From: Gammaproteobacteria bacterium | Lineage (GTDB): Bacteria; Pseudomonadota; Gammaproteobacteria; Arenicellales; Poriferihabitantaceae | Assembly: GCA_030432755.1 (NCBI GenBank) | Contig: JAUILZ010000001.1 | Location: forward strand, 1 to 64,000 | Reading direction: 5' to 3' | Length of the DNA: 64,000 bases | Shown: positions 44,654-54,194 of the stretch, in pieces | How the letters are laid out: each line of letters begins with the position of its first letter | Numbering within the stretch: the stretch's first letter is position 1 | Translations under genes and position numbers: made by a program | The notes under the pieces: model-generated | What the model was told of the DNA's origin: nothing | What the model saw: only the letters and a program-made list of their open reading frames with translations | The model's database searches: none

Positions 44654-46099
44654 TCAGGTCTTGCTCAGGTGAAAGCTGCGGATGTTGCGGCGCTGTGACA
44701 ACTCCTTGACGAGGGTCAGCAGCGGGGTTTCCATCAGCGGGTAGGCGGTATCGATGGGGCCGGCGTCCTTGAGCGCGCGATACTGTTTGTCGTCGTAGAA
44801 CGCCGCCAGTAACAGGTCGTCGTCGCTGGCGAAAGGGCCGCGGGACTTGCGTAGCCGGTCCAGCGCCGGCGGCACCAGCGCGCCGGGCCGCTCCGTGATG
44901 GGCGCCGCGCCGCGAGTGATGCGGTCGTAGAGGTCGGGATCGATCGTGCCGGCGATCTCGCCGTAGCCGCCGCGCACGTAAAGCCGTACCTCGTCCGGCA
45001 CCGTCTCGTAGCGCGCCTTGCCCTGGTCCCGACCCATGACGTTGAGGATTGCCATGGTGACGATGTACTGGGCGAAGGGGCTGATGACGATGGGATAGCC
45101 GAGATCCATGCGCACCCGGCCCGCCTCCTCGAGGATCTCGTCGAGCCGGTGGGCGAGGCCGATGGTCTCGAGCTGGTACTCGAGGTTGGACACCATGCCG
45201 CCGGCGCATTGATGGTGGTAGTGAAACTCGTCGTATTCCCGCGGGCTGCCGGTTGGCCTGCCTTCGCGCTCGGCGATGTATGCGAGGCGCTCGGCCGTCT
45301 CCCGCACCGGTTCGAGATCGAGTTCCACACTGTGCCCGCGGCGGCGGCAGTTTTCCACGAAGCGTTCCGTGGGCGTGTGCGACACGCCGTTGGCGAGGGT
45401 GGAGGTGGCGGTGTGCACTACGTCCGCGCCGTGTTCCACCGCCTGCAGCACGACGTAGGGCGCGAGCCCGGAGTTGCAGTGGGTATGAATCTGCAACGGC
45501 ATCTCCCCCATGACCTCCTTGAGCGCGGGAAACAGCGTCGCCACGCGCTCGGGCCGCAGCAGTCCGCTCGCGTCCTTGACGAAGATCGCGTCCACGCCAT
45601 GGGCGATGAGTTGTTTCGCCTTGGCGACGTAGTAGTCGTCGGTATGCACCGGACTCAGGGTATAGGCGAGGCCGCCCGCCACGTAAAGCCCGTGGCGCTT
45701 CGCCTCGCGGATCGGGATCTCGAGGTTGCGCATGTCGTTGAGCGCGTCGTAGGGCGTGTGGTAGCGCATGCCGTTGGCGGCGAATCGTTCCGCCGCCAGG
45801 GTGACCACGTCGTCGGCGAAGAACTCGAAGGTGAACAGGCTCTGGCCGCGGGTATGGATGATGAGCGGCGTCTCCGTCACCCATCGGTTCAGGATGCGCA
45901 TGCGTTCCCAGGGATCCTCGCGCAGGTAGCGCACCATGACATCGAACACCGCGCCGCCCACGAGGTCGATGGCCTCGAAGCCGGCGCGGTCGAGGCGCGG
46001 CGCGATGTCCTTCATCATCGCCGTCGTCATGCGCGTCGCCCACAGGCACTGATGGGCATCGCGCAGGGTGACGTCGATCAGTCTGACGGTCCTGGTCAT
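44654..46099 (-). CDS. pyruvate/oxaloacetate-type biotin-dependent carboxyltransferase
   Basis: A 481-residue carboxyltransferase of the pyruvate carboxylase/oxaloacetate decarboxylase alpha group. It begins LIDVTLRDAHQCLWATRM, has the HMG-lyase-like barrel, the Lys of VKDASGLLRP that is carboxylated in relatives, HTHCNSGLAP with metal-binding His residues, and the PYC_OADA conserved domain (YHHQCAGGMVSNLEYQL onward). The C-terminal biotin domain usual in PycB and OadA is absent; instead BCCP is a separate gene upstream. The start overlaps the biotin carboxylase stop (ATGA). It would carboxylate pyruvate or another keto acid; no sodium-pump subunits are nearby. Confidence 0.9.
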   Translation of the reverse strand: MTRTVRLIDVTLRDAHQCLWATRMTTAMMKDIAPRLDRAGFEAIDLVGGAVFDVMVRYLREDPWERMRILNRWVTETPLIIHTRGQSLFTFEFFADDVVTLAAERFAANGMRYHTPYDALNDMRNLEIPIREAKRHGLYVAGGLAYTLSPVHTDDYYVAKAKQLIAHGVDAIFVKDASGLLRPERVATLFPALKEVMGEMPLQIHTHCNSGLAPYVVLQAVEHGADVVHTATSTLANGVSHTPTERFVENCRRRGHSVELDLEPVRETAERLAYIAEREGRPTGSPREYDEFHYHHQCAGGMVSNLEYQLETIGLAHRLDEILEEAGRVRMDLGYPIVISPFAQYIVTMAILNVMGRDQGKARYETVPDEVRLYVRGGYGEIAGTIDPDLYDRITRGAAPITERPGALVPPALDRLRKSRGPFASDDDLLLAAFYDDKQYRALKDAGPIDTAYPLMETPLLTLVKELSQRRNIRSFHLSKT

Positions 46100-47478
46100 G
46101 CTTTCGATTGTGCCGGATTCCAGCCGGGCAGGAAGGTCTCTTCCACCCAGCGCGTGCTGACCCGGTTGGCGCGGAAATCCGGGTCGTCCAGCAGCGCGCG
46201 GTGGAACGGCGCGGTGGTGGCGATGCCATCCACCTCGAGGGAATCCAGCGCGTGGCGCGCCCGTGCCATGGCCGACTCGCGGTCGGCGCCGGTCACGATC
46301 AGTTTCGCCAGCATGGAGTCGTAGAAGGGCAGCACACGCATGCTCTCGAAGACGAAGGTATCGATGCGGATTTCCGGTCCCGACGGCGGCCGCCAGCGCC
46401 CGAGGACGCCCGGAGTCGGGCGGAAACCACTCGCCGGGTCCTCAGCATTGAGCCGGAACTCCATCGCGTGGACCGCACGCCAGGATTCCCGTGGCGGCAG
46501 CGACAAGGGCTCGCCCAGCGCCACCCGGAGTTGCTCCACCACCAGGTCCACGCCGACCCGCTCCTCGGTGACCGGGTGCTCCACCTGGATGCGTGTGTTC
46601 ATCTCGATGAAGCAGGCTTCGCGGCTGGACTCGTCGAAGATGAACTCCACGGTACCCGCGCCGAGATAACCCACGCCCCGGGCGAGGCCGACTGCCGCCT
46701 CCAGCAGCGCCTGCCGCTCCGGCCCGGTGAGCACACTGGCCGGGCTTTCCTCCACCAGCTTCTGGTGGCGGCGCTGGACGCTGCAATCCCTCTCTCCCAG
46801 GTCCACTACGTTGCCGTGCCGATCGGCGAATACTTGCACCTCGATGTGGCGCACCAAGGGAAAGTAGCGCTCTAGGTAGATCGCGGGATCGGAAAACGCC
46901 TCCCGCGCCTCGTTGCTGGCCTGGTCGAACAGGCGGGTGAATTCCTCCGCCCGCTCGACCACGCGCATCCCGCGGCCCCCACCGCCCGCGCTGGCCTTGA
47001 GCAGGAGGGGGTAGCCGATGTCCGCGGCCGCGGCCAGCGCCACTTCCGCGTCGACGAACGTGTCGGTCGACCCGGGCACCACCGGGACGCCGTGTTCCGC
47101 CGCGGCCCGGCGCGCGCGGGCCTTGTCGCCCATCAGGCGGATGCCGTCCGCCGGCGGGCCGACGAAGACGAGGCCCTCCGCCGCGCAGCGTTCGGCGAAA
47201 CCCGCGTTCTCCGCGAGGAAGCCGTAGCCGGGGTAGACCAGGTTGCAGCCTGTGGACATTGCCACGTGCAGCAGCGCGTCCTGGTCCAGGTAGCTCTGCC
47301 CCGCGGGAGCCGGGCCGATGCAGACTGCACGGTCCGCCAGCCAGGTATGGGGCGATCCGCGATCCGCGCTGGAGAACACCGCCACGCTTCCGAGACCGAG
47401 TCGCTTGCAGGCGCGCGCCGCGCGCACCGCGATCTCTCCCCGATTGGCGATCAGGACCCGGGTCGCACCGGTCTTCAC
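46096..47478 (-). CDS. biotin carboxylase subunit
   Basis: A 460-residue ATP-grasp biotin carboxylase. Motifs in order: VLIANRGEIAVRAARACKRL at the N-terminus, NLVYPGYGFLAENAGFAE, the Gly-rich lid KASAGGGGRGM, ERDCSVQRRHQKLVEESPA, and the catalytic EMNTRIQVEHPVTE. It uses ATP and bicarbonate to carboxylate biotin on the separate carrier protein. This is an AccC homologue, but its place between a BCCP and a pyruvate-type carboxyltransferase shows it serves this dedicated complex rather than fatty acid synthesis. It starts 16 bases after the BCCP stop and overlaps the carboxyltransferase start by four bases. Confidence 0.93.
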   Translation of the reverse strand: MKTGATRVLIANRGEIAVRAARACKRLGLGSVAVFSSADRGSPHTWLADRAVCIGPAPAGQSYLDQDALLHVAMSTGCNLVYPGYGFLAENAGFAERCAAEGLVFVGPPADGIRLMGDKARARRAAAEHGVPVVPGSTDTFVDAEVALAAAADIGYPLLLKASAGGGGRGMRVVERAEEFTRLFDQASNEAREAFSDPAIYLERYFPLVRHIEVQVFADRHGNVVDLGERDCSVQRRHQKLVEESPASVLTGPERQALLEAAVGLARGVGYLGAGTVEFIFDESSREACFIEMNTRIQVEHPVTEERVGVDLVVEQLRVALGEPLSLPPRESWRAVHAMEFRLNAEDPASGFRPTPGVLGRWRPPSGPEIRIDTFVFESMRVLPFYDSMLAKLIVTGADRESAMARARHALDSLEVDGIATTAPFHRALLDDPDFRANRVSTRWVEETFLPGWNPAQSKA

Positions 47479-47494
47479 GTGGGGCGTCCGCGCC

Positions 47495-47974
47495 TCAGTC
47501 CGGATCGATGACGAACAGCAGCTGGTCGAACTCCACCAGCGCGCCGTCCTCCGCCACCACCTGGCGCACCGTGCCGTTCAGTGGCGCCTCGATGGTGGTG
47601 TAGAGTTTCATCACCTCCACCAGGCAGAGCGGATCGCCTGCAGCGATCCTGGCGCCGGTCTCGACGAAGGGCGGCTTGCCGGGGGAGGGCGCGCGGTAAA
47701 AGGTGCCGACCATGGGAGATTTCACTGCGTATCCACTCGCCGGTTCAGTGGCCGGCGTGGATGCGTCGGGCTTGCCATCGCCGGTCGCGCGGGAGTTGTT
47801 CTCCTGGCCCATTTCGGTGATCGCCGATGCCGGCGCGAAGGCTGCCCCGCTGGCGCTTCCACCGCCACGACGCACGCTCAGCTTGATGCCTTCGAGTTCG
47901 AGCACCACTTCCTCGCAGTCGGAGGCGTCGATGAGTTTCAGGATATCGGCGACTTCCTGGAATGTCAGGGCCAT
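47495..47974 (-). CDS. biotin carboxyl carrier protein, separate subunit
   Basis: A 159-residue AccB-like carrier. The N-terminal part (FQEVADILKLIDASDCEEVVLELEGIKLSVRRG) matches AccB, a Gly/Ala-rich linker follows, and the C-terminal biotinyl domain has VKSPMVGTFYRAPSPGKPPF and the biotin-attachment VEVMKLYTTIEAP, where EVMKL replaces the commoner EAMKM but keeps Met-Lys. It is first in the operon carrier - biotin carboxylase - carboxyltransferase - BKACE - small membrane protein. The divergent SDR gene lies 240 bases away, so the promoter is probably in that gap. Confidence 0.92.
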   Translation of the reverse strand: MALTFQEVADILKLIDASDCEEVVLELEGIKLSVRRGGGSASGAAFAPASAITEMGQENNSRATGDGKPDASTPATEPASGYAVKSPMVGTFYRAPSPGKPPFVETGARIAAGDPLCLVEVMKLYTTIEAPLNGTVRQVVAEDGALVEFDQLLFVIDPD

Positions 47975-48220
47975 GGAGACTTTCCCGGGTGAACTGGTTG
48001 ATCAGGGGCGCCATCACGCCGCAGAATGACGGCTGCGGATTGACGGATGCAGGCGCCCGGACGGAAACGATGATACAACGCGCCGACCGTTTCATCCCGA
48101 CACCTGCCGCGTCGCGGCCCGGGAAAGGCGGTAATCCGCGTCAAGCCGGGAGCAAACGACGGAGTCACGCGCGTTGCTGACTAACCACGGCGCCAGTATT
48201 GCAGCAGACCGGTAGTGCAC

Positions 48221-49000
48221 ATGACCACCGAATCAATCCACTCATCCATCCACTCAATGTTCGACCTGTCACGCCGCTCGGTATTGATCGCGGGGGCGGC
48301 GGGGGGCATCGGTTCCGTCATCACGCGCCTGTGCGCGGCGCAGGGCGCCTGGCTGAGCCTGGTGGATCGCGACCAGGAAAAACTCGAGGCGTTGTCCGCG
48401 GAGCTCGAGGTGCCACACTATTCCGTGGCCGGGGACATTACCGATGAAGGCGTCGTTGACAGCGTGGTGACGCGCACCCACGAACTGTACGGCGGTCTCG
48501 ACATCGTCATCAATGCCGCCGGGCTGTTGCCCATCGCGTCCGCGGAGTCCATGGATGCCGCAGCTTTCCGCGACTGCATCGACACCAACGTCACCGGCGC
48601 CTGGCTGCTGTCCCGCGCCGCAGCGCGGCGGATGGACATTCGCGGCGGCTCGATACTTCATATCGCCTCGGTATCGAGCCGGGTGGCGAACGTCGACTAT
48701 GCCGCCTATGCCACGTCCAAGGCGGCATTGAGTCAACTCGTGCGGGTTCTCGCGCGCGAGTGGGCGCCGCGGAACATCCGGGTCAACGCCATCGGTCCGG
48801 CGTTGATCGATACACCGCTGACACGTCACTACCTCGCGGACGATGACTTTCTCGTCCGCGCGGTGGCCGCGATCCCCATGGGCCGCCTCGCCAGGGCCGA
48901 GGATCTCCTCGGCGCGGTACTGCTGCTGTGCACCGGCGCGGGGGCCTTTATCACCGGGCAGACCCTTTACGTGGATGGTGGCAGGACGCTGACGGGTTGA
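48221..49000 (+). CDS. short-chain dehydrogenase/reductase
   Basis: A 259-residue classical SDR. The cofactor site is LIAGAAGGIGSVITRL (Gly-rich, variant of TGxxxGIG) with Asp in SLVDRDQEK that favours NAD(H); NAAG is present as INAAGLLP; catalytic Ser and Tyr-Lys lie in IASVSSRVANVDYAAYATSK. The C-terminal LYVDGGRTLTG is standard. The ATG at 48221 is taken as start; GTG at 48215 or ATG at 48257 are also possible. It is divergent from the carboxylase operon and may oxidise a hydroxy acid to the keto acid used there; this link is inferred from position. Confidence 0.9.
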   Translation: MTTESIHSSIHSMFDLSRRSVLIAGAAGGIGSVITRLCAAQGAWLSLVDRDQEKLEALSAELEVPHYSVAGDITDEGVVDSVVTRTHELYGGLDIVINAAGLLPIASAESMDAAAFRDCIDTNVTGAWLLSRAAARRMDIRGGSILHIASVSSRVANVDYAAYATSKAALSQLVRVLAREWAPRNIRVNAIGPALIDTPLTRHYLADDDFLVRAVAAIPMGRLARAEDLLGAVLLLCTGAGAFITGQTLYVDGGRTLTG

Positions 49001-49055
49001 ACCGATTGCGGGTGAGGCGGTTATCATGCTGCCCATGGATACAGGGAATCGGTTA

Positions 49056-50381
49056 ATGAGCAACAGGGTTGCCAGGGAACTCGGTCCCGCCAGGTGCTGG
49101 TACAGGTATGGGTGCGCCGCGCTTGCCCTCCTTGTTTCCCTGTCGGGCCCGGTCGCGATCCGGCCTGCCGTCGCGCTGGACCTGGTGAACCAGTCGCTAA
49201 ACGCCAACGGACAATCGGTGACATTGCGCGTGCCACGTGGCATGCAGGTGGAATTCCTCGCCTCCGCCGGCGGCGCCCGCCTGCCCGCGCTCGGACCCGA
49301 TGACGAGATACTCATCGGCTCCAACAGCGGCAACGTGTATCGGCTGGCCCCGCCCTACACCAGTGCCGAGACCCTCGTCGAAATCGGGACCCGCAGCCAT
49401 AGCGTCGCCTGGGACGGTGCGCGCCTGCTGGTCGCGGACACCTCGGGACTGTACGCCGCGCCCTACGCCGGGCTGGCTACCAACCTCGCCGGCGGTGACT
49501 TTGTCCGCCTGGTGGAGTTTCCCGTGACGGGTGGTCATAGCAGCCGCAGCGTTACCGTCAACACGGGCGGAGAGGCCTATGTTGGTATCGGCATCAGCGG
49601 CAACTGCTCCGATCAATACCTTGCCGGTGAATCCCCGGACTACCCGTTCGAGGATCGGCGGGGCGGCGTCTGGCGCATCGATGAAAGCGGCGCCGACCCG
49701 GCCCTGGTGGTCCACTCCAGCGGCCTGCGCAATCCCATCGGCATCGCCTTCCACCCGGGCACCGGCGACCTTTGGGCCACCAATGCCGGCTCCGACAATC
49801 TCGGCTATCACCTGCCGCGGGAAATTTTCGCCCGCCTGGGCGCAGGATCCTGGCACGGCATGCCCTGGTTCCAGTACATCGAGGGAGAGTTCGTGGCCCA
49901 GGACTGCATCAACTCCACGCCGCCCCGGCCCGCCAGCGAGGCGACGCCGCCGTCGCTGACCTTCGATGCGCGCAGCACGCCCATGGGCATTGCGTTTATA
50001 AGCAGCGAGACGCTCGGCGAAGATTTCACCGGCAACGCGGTGGTTGCTATCCATGGTTCCTGGGCCACCAATGGCGGGCCGTCCACGAGGCGTCCACCAA
50101 AGCTCGTGCTGGTGCGCTTCGAATCCGGGCAACCGGTAGCGGCGGAAGACCTGGTTACCGGATTCCAGTACGCCAACGGCAACCGCTTCGCGCGCCCGGC
50201 GGGGGTGATCGAGGGGCAGGACGGTAATATCTATTTCACCAGCGACGGCGGTACTGTGCATGGTCTTTTTCGACTTCGGACCAGGGAAATCCGTCCCCCC
50301 TCCGGGCTACCCCCGCAGGATTTCTGCCTGCCGCTGGCGAGCGGGCGCAGGTCCGTCATCATCTGTGACGACTTCGACTGA
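49056..50381 (+). CDS. secreted PQQ-type glucose/sorbosone dehydrogenase-like protein
   Basis: A 441-residue six-bladed beta-propeller of the glucose/sorbosone dehydrogenase (GSDH) family. It has a long signal region (CWYRYGCAALALLVSLSGPV then ALDLV). Conserved pieces are GTRSHSVAWDG, GGHSSRSV, SGLRNPIGIAFHPGTGDLWATNAGSDNLGYHLPREIF , AGSWHGMPWFQY and the final NIYFTSDGGTVHGLFR; the His in the first and the Asn/Arg-rich central motif normally contact PQQ and calcium. It probably oxidises sugars or alcohols in the periplasm, if PQQ is available. Start is the ATG at 49056 with AGGGAA upstream; ATG codons at 49026 and 49035 are alternatives. Confidence 0.87.
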   Translation: MSNRVARELGPARCWYRYGCAALALLVSLSGPVAIRPAVALDLVNQSLNANGQSVTLRVPRGMQVEFLASAGGARLPALGPDDEILIGSNSGNVYRLAPPYTSAETLVEIGTRSHSVAWDGARLLVADTSGLYAAPYAGLATNLAGGDFVRLVEFPVTGGHSSRSVTVNTGGEAYVGIGISGNCSDQYLAGESPDYPFEDRRGGVWRIDESGADPALVVHSSGLRNPIGIAFHPGTGDLWATNAGSDNLGYHLPREIFARLGAGSWHGMPWFQYIEGEFVAQDCINSTPPRPASEATPPSLTFDARSTPMGIAFISSETLGEDFTGNAVVAIHGSWATNGGPSTRRPPKLVLVRFESGQPVAAEDLVTGFQYANGNRFARPAGVIEGQDGNIYFTSDGGTVHGLFRLRTREIRPPSGLPPQDFCLPLASGRRSVIICDDFD

Positions 50382-50441
50382 GCCGGGCGGCGCGGCGATC
50401 CTCCCGCCAGCAGCACACCTCCCACCCATCTCCCACGGAAG

Positions 50442-50455
50442 TTGACGCGGGTCAA
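50442..50455. promoter_or_regulatory. FNR/FixK-like box upstream of the hemerythrin gene
   Basis: TTGACGCGGGTCAA is a perfect dyad TTGAC-N4-GTCAA, a variant of TTGAT-N4-ATCAA, 107 bases before the ATG at 50562. Confidence 0.5.
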
Positions 50456-50561
50456 TCCGCCCGGAGGCGGATCGGCTATTGTCGATCGGACACGGATCCG
50501 GGGCGACCATTATGAGCACCGGGCCCGGTGTCACTTCACAGACGGGTCGTCAATCGCGAGC

Positions 50562-51134
50562 ATGAACGTGTATATCCAGGAATTGCGCGCCGATCATCAG
50601 CGGTTGTCCAGGCTGCTGAATTTTCTCCGCGATACGTTGCCTGGTACGCGTGTGCGGTGGACCCCCGAGGTCATCCAGCCGGTGACCCAGTGTATCGACT
50701 ATATTCGCAGTTACGCGGTGGTCGTCCACCATGGCAAGGAAGAGGTTTTGTTTCGCCGGCTTGCGGCGCGTGACAGCGATGCACGAGTCTTCCTGGATGT
50801 GCTGGTTGCCGAACACCGCCTCCTGACGCATTCCAGCGACGTGTTGCACCAGGCCGCGATCCAGGCAGAGAACGGCCGCCCGGCGAGCCAGGAGACCCTT
50901 GGCAATGCGGCAAGGGACTTCATCAGCACCAAGTTCCGCCACATGCGTTTCGAGGAAGACAAGGTTTATCCCCTGCTCGAGGCGCGCCTGACACTGGAGG
51001 ACTGGAAGGAGGCCATCAGCGAAATGCCCTCCGTTTCCGACCCGCTGTTCGGTAGTACGGGGCAGGCCGGATTCCTTCCCCTCAGGAACATGGTCCAGTC
51101 CCATGCCCGGCGACGCGCGCACGGTACCACCTGA
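50562..51134 (+). CDS. hemerythrin-like protein
   Basis: A 190-residue four-helix hemerythrin HHE protein. Candidate di-iron ligands occur in order: [40 protein letters not shown] and [17 protein letters not shown], giving the H...HxxxE...H...HxxxE pattern. Such proteins bind O2 or NO or repair iron-sulfur centres; the sequence does not decide. The ATG at 50562 is used since the conserved part begins there. An FNR/FixK-like box upstream suggests control by oxygen, and the neighbouring FixLJ and FNR-type genes support an oxygen-related role. C-terminal 30 residues are basic and unlikely to be part of the bundle. Confidence 0.88.
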   Translation: MNVYIQELRADHQRLSRLLNFLRDTLPGTRVRWTPEVIQPVTQCIDYIRSYAVVVHHGKEEVLFRRLAARDSDARVFLDVLVAEHRLLTHSSDVLHQAAIQAENGRPASQETLGNAARDFISTKFRHMRFEEDKVYPLLEARLTLEDWKEAISEMPSVSDPLFGSTGQAGFLPLRNMVQSHARRRAHGTT

Positions 51135-51184
51135 AAGCGGCACGTCCAACTGGAAATACGCTTTCCCACCACCATCTCAGGGGT

Positions 51185-52135
51185 ATGAAATTCGTCGACT
51201 ACTACCGCATCATGGGCGTGGAGGAGTCCGCTTCGGCGGACGAGATCCGGCGCGCCTATCGCAAGCTGGCGCGGAAGTATCACCCGGACGTGAGCAAGGA
51301 GACCGATGCGGAGGAGCGCTTCAAGGAGGTAGGCGAAGCGTACGAGGTGCTGAAGGACCCGGAGAAGCGCGCGGAATACGATACGCTGCGCCGCTACCGC
51401 GACCAGGCGGGCAATTTTCAGCCGCCCCCGGACTGGGAACGACAGGGAGCCCGCGGCGCGGGAGGCCATGCCCAATGGGAGGACTTCCAGGGCAACGGAC
51501 AGGGTTTCAGTGACTTTTTCGAATCCCTGTTCGGCCGGCGCTCGGCCCCCGGCAGAGGGGATTTTTCCGCTCGCGGAGGCGATGCGCACCACGTCCTGCC
51601 ACTCACCCTCGAGGAGGCTTATGCCGGTGGTACCCGGCGGTTTTCCCTGGAGCGCCTGGAGGCGGGTCCGGACGGACGTCCCGTTCCACGCCGGAGCGAG
51701 ATCAGCGTGACCATTCCCCGCGGCGTGGTCAGCGGACAGCACCTGCGGCTGGCCGGCAGGGGGAGTCCCGGATTTGGCGGCGGTCCCGCGGGAGACCTGT
51801 TCCTCGAAATCGAACTCGTGCCCCATCCCCGGTTCACCGTGGAGGGGCGCGACCTCACCATGGTGTTGCCGGTGGCGCCCTGGGAGCTGGCACTCGGCGC
51901 GAGCGTGGACGTGCCCACCCTCGGGGGCCCGGTGAAGCTGGCCGTGCCGGCCAATGCGCGTCCCGGGCAGAAGCTTCGTCTCAAGGGCCGGGGTCTTCCC
52001 GGCAAACCCGCGGGTGACCAGTACGTCGTCCTCCAGGTGGTGATGCCGAAGGTGCTGAGCGACGCCGACCGGCAACTGTTCGAACAGATGCGCAGGCAGA
52101 TGGACTTCGATCCCAGGGAGCAACTGGTAGCATGA
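51185..52135 (+). CDS. cbpA: CbpA-type DnaJ co-chaperone
   Basis: A 316-residue curved-DNA-binding-protein-A type J protein. Residues 5-70 form the J domain ([20 protein letters not shown] , then KYHPDVSKE with the HPD motif that activates DnaK). A Gly/Phe-rich linker follows, with no zinc-finger, then two beta-barrel substrate domains ([21 protein letters not shown] and [20 protein letters not shown]). It delivers clients to DnaK and, in E. coli, binds curved DNA. It overlaps cbpM by four bases, the standard arrangement with its modulator. Confidence 0.94.
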   Translation: MKFVDYYRIMGVEESASADEIRRAYRKLARKYHPDVSKETDAEERFKEVGEAYEVLKDPEKRAEYDTLRRYRDQAGNFQPPPDWERQGARGAGGHAQWEDFQGNGQGFSDFFESLFGRRSAPGRGDFSARGGDAHHVLPLTLEEAYAGGTRRFSLERLEAGPDGRPVPRRSEISVTIPRGVVSGQHLRLAGRGSPGFGGGPAGDLFLEIELVPHPRFTVEGRDLTMVLPVAPWELALGASVDVPTLGGPVKLAVPANARPGQKLRLKGRGLPGKPAGDQYVVLQVVMPKVLSDADRQLFEQMRRQMDFDPREQLVA

Positions 52136-52470
52136 CGCGGGACGACCACGACAGGGACACGGCGGAACTTGTCGACGAGAGTGCCGGCTTCAGCTTCACC
52201 CAGCTCTGCGACATCTGCCAGGTCAGACCGGAGATGCTCGCGCGGATGGTGGCTGAAGGCGTGCTGCATGCGCGTGGCGAGGGTCCGTCGCGCTGGATCT
52301 TCGCTTCCACCACCGTGACCCGCGCGCGCCGCGCCTGCCGCCTGCGGCGTGACCTCGAACTGGACTACGGCGGACTGGCGCTGGCGCTCGATCTCATGGA
52401 GGAGCGTGACCGGTTGCAGAGGGAGCTGCGATCGTTGCGGATACGATTGCGCGCCCTGGCGGCCGATTGA
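52132..52470 (+). CDS. cbpM: CbpM-type chaperone modulator
   Basis: A 112-residue MerR-helix-like protein. [28 protein letters not shown] is the CbpM helix pair, followed by a helical dimerisation region ([34 protein letters not shown]). CbpM binds the J domain of CbpA and blocks its action on DnaK. It directly follows cbpA with an ATGA overlap, which secures the assignment. Confidence 0.93.
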   Translation: MTRDDHDRDTAELVDESAGFSFTQLCDICQVRPEMLARMVAEGVLHARGEGPSRWIFASTTVTRARRACRLRRDLELDYGGLALALDLMEERDRLQRELRSLRIRLRALAAD

Positions 52471-52508
52471 GCGCCACGCGTCGCGCAAACTTGCGCGGCG
52501 CGACCAGG

Positions 52509-53729
52509 TCAGGTCGTCACCAGGAAGTTTCCCCCGGCCAGCATCAGCGCAGTCATCAGCCCCGCCACGGGTATCCACGCAGGCACCTCGACTGCGTCCG
52601 GCGCCGTCGGCTCCCTTTGCTTGATGACGATGAGCGCGCCGTTGCTGAGCGCGAACACGCCAAGGACTGCGAGACTGGTGGCGGCCGCCAGCGCGACGAA
52701 GGGCAGCATGACGCCGAGCGCCGCGATGATCACCCCCACCAGCAAGGTCGCCACCACCGGCGTGCGATAACGGACGTGGACCCGCGCCAGCGTAGCGGGA
52801 AGCCAGCCCCGGTCCGCCATGCCATACAGCATGCGCGAGACCATGATGACCTGGATCAGGATGCCGTTGACGATGGCGAACATGGCGATGACGCCGATGA
52901 ACACCGGCTCGGTGCCGGTGGTGCTGCGGTAGAGGAGCGCCAGCGGCGCGTTCGATTCGCCCAGTGTGGCGGGCGGGACCGCGAGTACCGCGACGGTGGC
53001 GATCGCCACGTACATGATGGTGCAAACCAGCAGCGCGAGCAGTATCGCACGCGGTAGCGTGCTTTGGGGTTCCTTTACCTCCTCGGCGACGTTGACCATG
53101 TCCTCGAAACCGATGAAGGCGAAGAACGAGAGAAACGCGCCGGCGAATATGCCTGCCCATGGAACGATGGACAGGGGCGGCAACAGGTCCGGCAGGCTCT
53201 CCGGCAGCGCGCCCAGCGCATCACGCGCCACCCAGATCACCAGCAGCAGCCCGCCCACCTCGAGCACGGTGAACAGCGCGGCGACGCCGACGGACTCGGT
53301 GATGCCGATCACGGCGATGCCGCAGAGCAACGCCACGAGGACGATGATCACGACGCCGTCCGGGAACGCGAAGAACAGGTGCAGGTAGCCGACGAAGCCA
53401 CGGGACAGGGTGGCGGCGGAGATGATGCCGCTGGCGCAGACCAGGAGGCCGGTGAGGCGGGAGAGCCAGGCGCGCCCGAATCCGTGCTGTACATAGACCG
53501 CCTCGCCGGCGGATACCGGGAAGCGGGTGGACAGCTCTACATAGGACAGCGCGCTGAACGCGGCCACCGCGGCCGCCACGAGGAAGGCGAGCGGGGCGTG
53601 GTAACCGGCGCTGGCGGCGACCCGGCCCACCAGCACGTAGATACCCGCACCGAGGATGTTGCCGACGCCGTAGAGCAGCAGGAGCGGCAGGTTGAGGCCG
53701 CGCTTCAGGGTGGGCGCCTGACGGCTCAT
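52509..53729 (-). CDS. APC-family amino acid permease
   Basis: A 406-residue permease with about 11-12 hydrophobic segments. The first unwound helix has GVGNILGAGIYVLVG, the APC substrate-binding Gly motif, and helix 6 has FFAFIGFEDMVNVAEEVKEPQSTLPRAI , a family hallmark. The length is short compared with the usual 450-500 residues, owing to a compact C-terminus. Cationic, neutral amino acids or polyamines are possible substrates. The gene follows the DksA-like gene by 49 bases on the same strand but need not be in the same unit. Confidence 0.93.
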   Translation of the reverse strand: MSRQAPTLKRGLNLPLLLLYGVGNILGAGIYVLVGRVAASAGYHAPLAFLVAAAVAAFSALSYVELSTRFPVSAGEAVYVQHGFGRAWLSRLTGLLVCASGIISAATLSRGFVGYLHLFFAFPDGVVIIVLVALLCGIAVIGITESVGVAALFTVLEVGGLLLVIWVARDALGALPESLPDLLPPLSIVPWAGIFAGAFLSFFAFIGFEDMVNVAEEVKEPQSTLPRAILLALLVCTIMYVAIATVAVLAVPPATLGESNAPLALLYRSTTGTEPVFIGVIAMFAIVNGILIQVIMVSRMLYGMADRGWLPATLARVHVRYRTPVVATLLVGVIIAALGVMLPFVALAAATSLAVLGVFALSNGALIVIKQREPTAPDAVEVPAWIPVAGLMTALMLAGGNFLVTT

Positions 53730-53778
53730 GTCAAGGCCCTCTCCACCTCAGCGGCGGCTGGCGGCGTTCCGCCGCGTA

Positions 53779-54168
53779 TCAGAGACTCGGCGTCGCGTCG
53801 CGCTCGTCGAAATCCTCTTCGTGGCGAGCCTGGCAGTCGAGGCATCGGCTGGCGACGGGATTGGCCAGCAGGCGGGCGCGGCCGATTTCCCCGCCGCAGT
53901 CCTGGCAGGTGCCGAATTCACCCCGCTCCAGGCGTTCCAGGGCATCGTCCACCAGCGCCAGTTCGTATGATGCACGGCCCGCCTGGGTCATCTCGATACC
54001 CGACTCGAGAGCCTGGCTGGACTCGTCACCACGGTCATTACCGCCGCGCTCGAGATGCCCGCTACGCGAGACCGCCTCGCGGTGGCTGGCGGCATTTTCC
54101 CCGAAGGCGCGGCGTTGCTTCAGTAACAGGGTGCGCAGGGTTTCAACGTCTTTTGCGTCGAGTGACAT
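53779..54168 (-). CDS. DksA/TraR-family zinc-finger protein
   Basis: A 129-residue protein with an N-terminal coiled-coil (about residues 1-80, including LVDDALERLERGEFG just before the finger) and a C4 zinc finger, TCQDCGGEIGRARLLANPVASRCLDCQ, at about 86-112. This is the layout of DksA-like proteins that act in the RNA polymerase secondary channel. The coiled-coil tip acid residues that matter for DksA cannot be confirmed here. It is 26 bases downstream of the FNR/FixK-type gene, so the two are probably cotranscribed. Confidence 0.9.
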   Translation of the reverse strand: MSLDAKDVETLRTLLLKQRRAFGENAASHREAVSRSGHLERGGNDRGDESSQALESGIEMTQAGRASYELALVDDALERLERGEFGTCQDCGGEIGRARLLANPVASRCLDCQARHEEDFDERDATPSL

Positions 54169-54194
54169 GTGACAGGTCCTTATCCTTACGGTGT

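Noticed and set aside
48131..48146. FNR box upstream of the SDR gene
   Set aside because: Only one good half-site (GTCAA) is seen; the other half is too far from consensus.
52483..52496. Terminator between cbpM and the permease gene
   Set aside because: GCGCAA/TTGCGC leaves too short a loop and no T-run follows, so support is weak.
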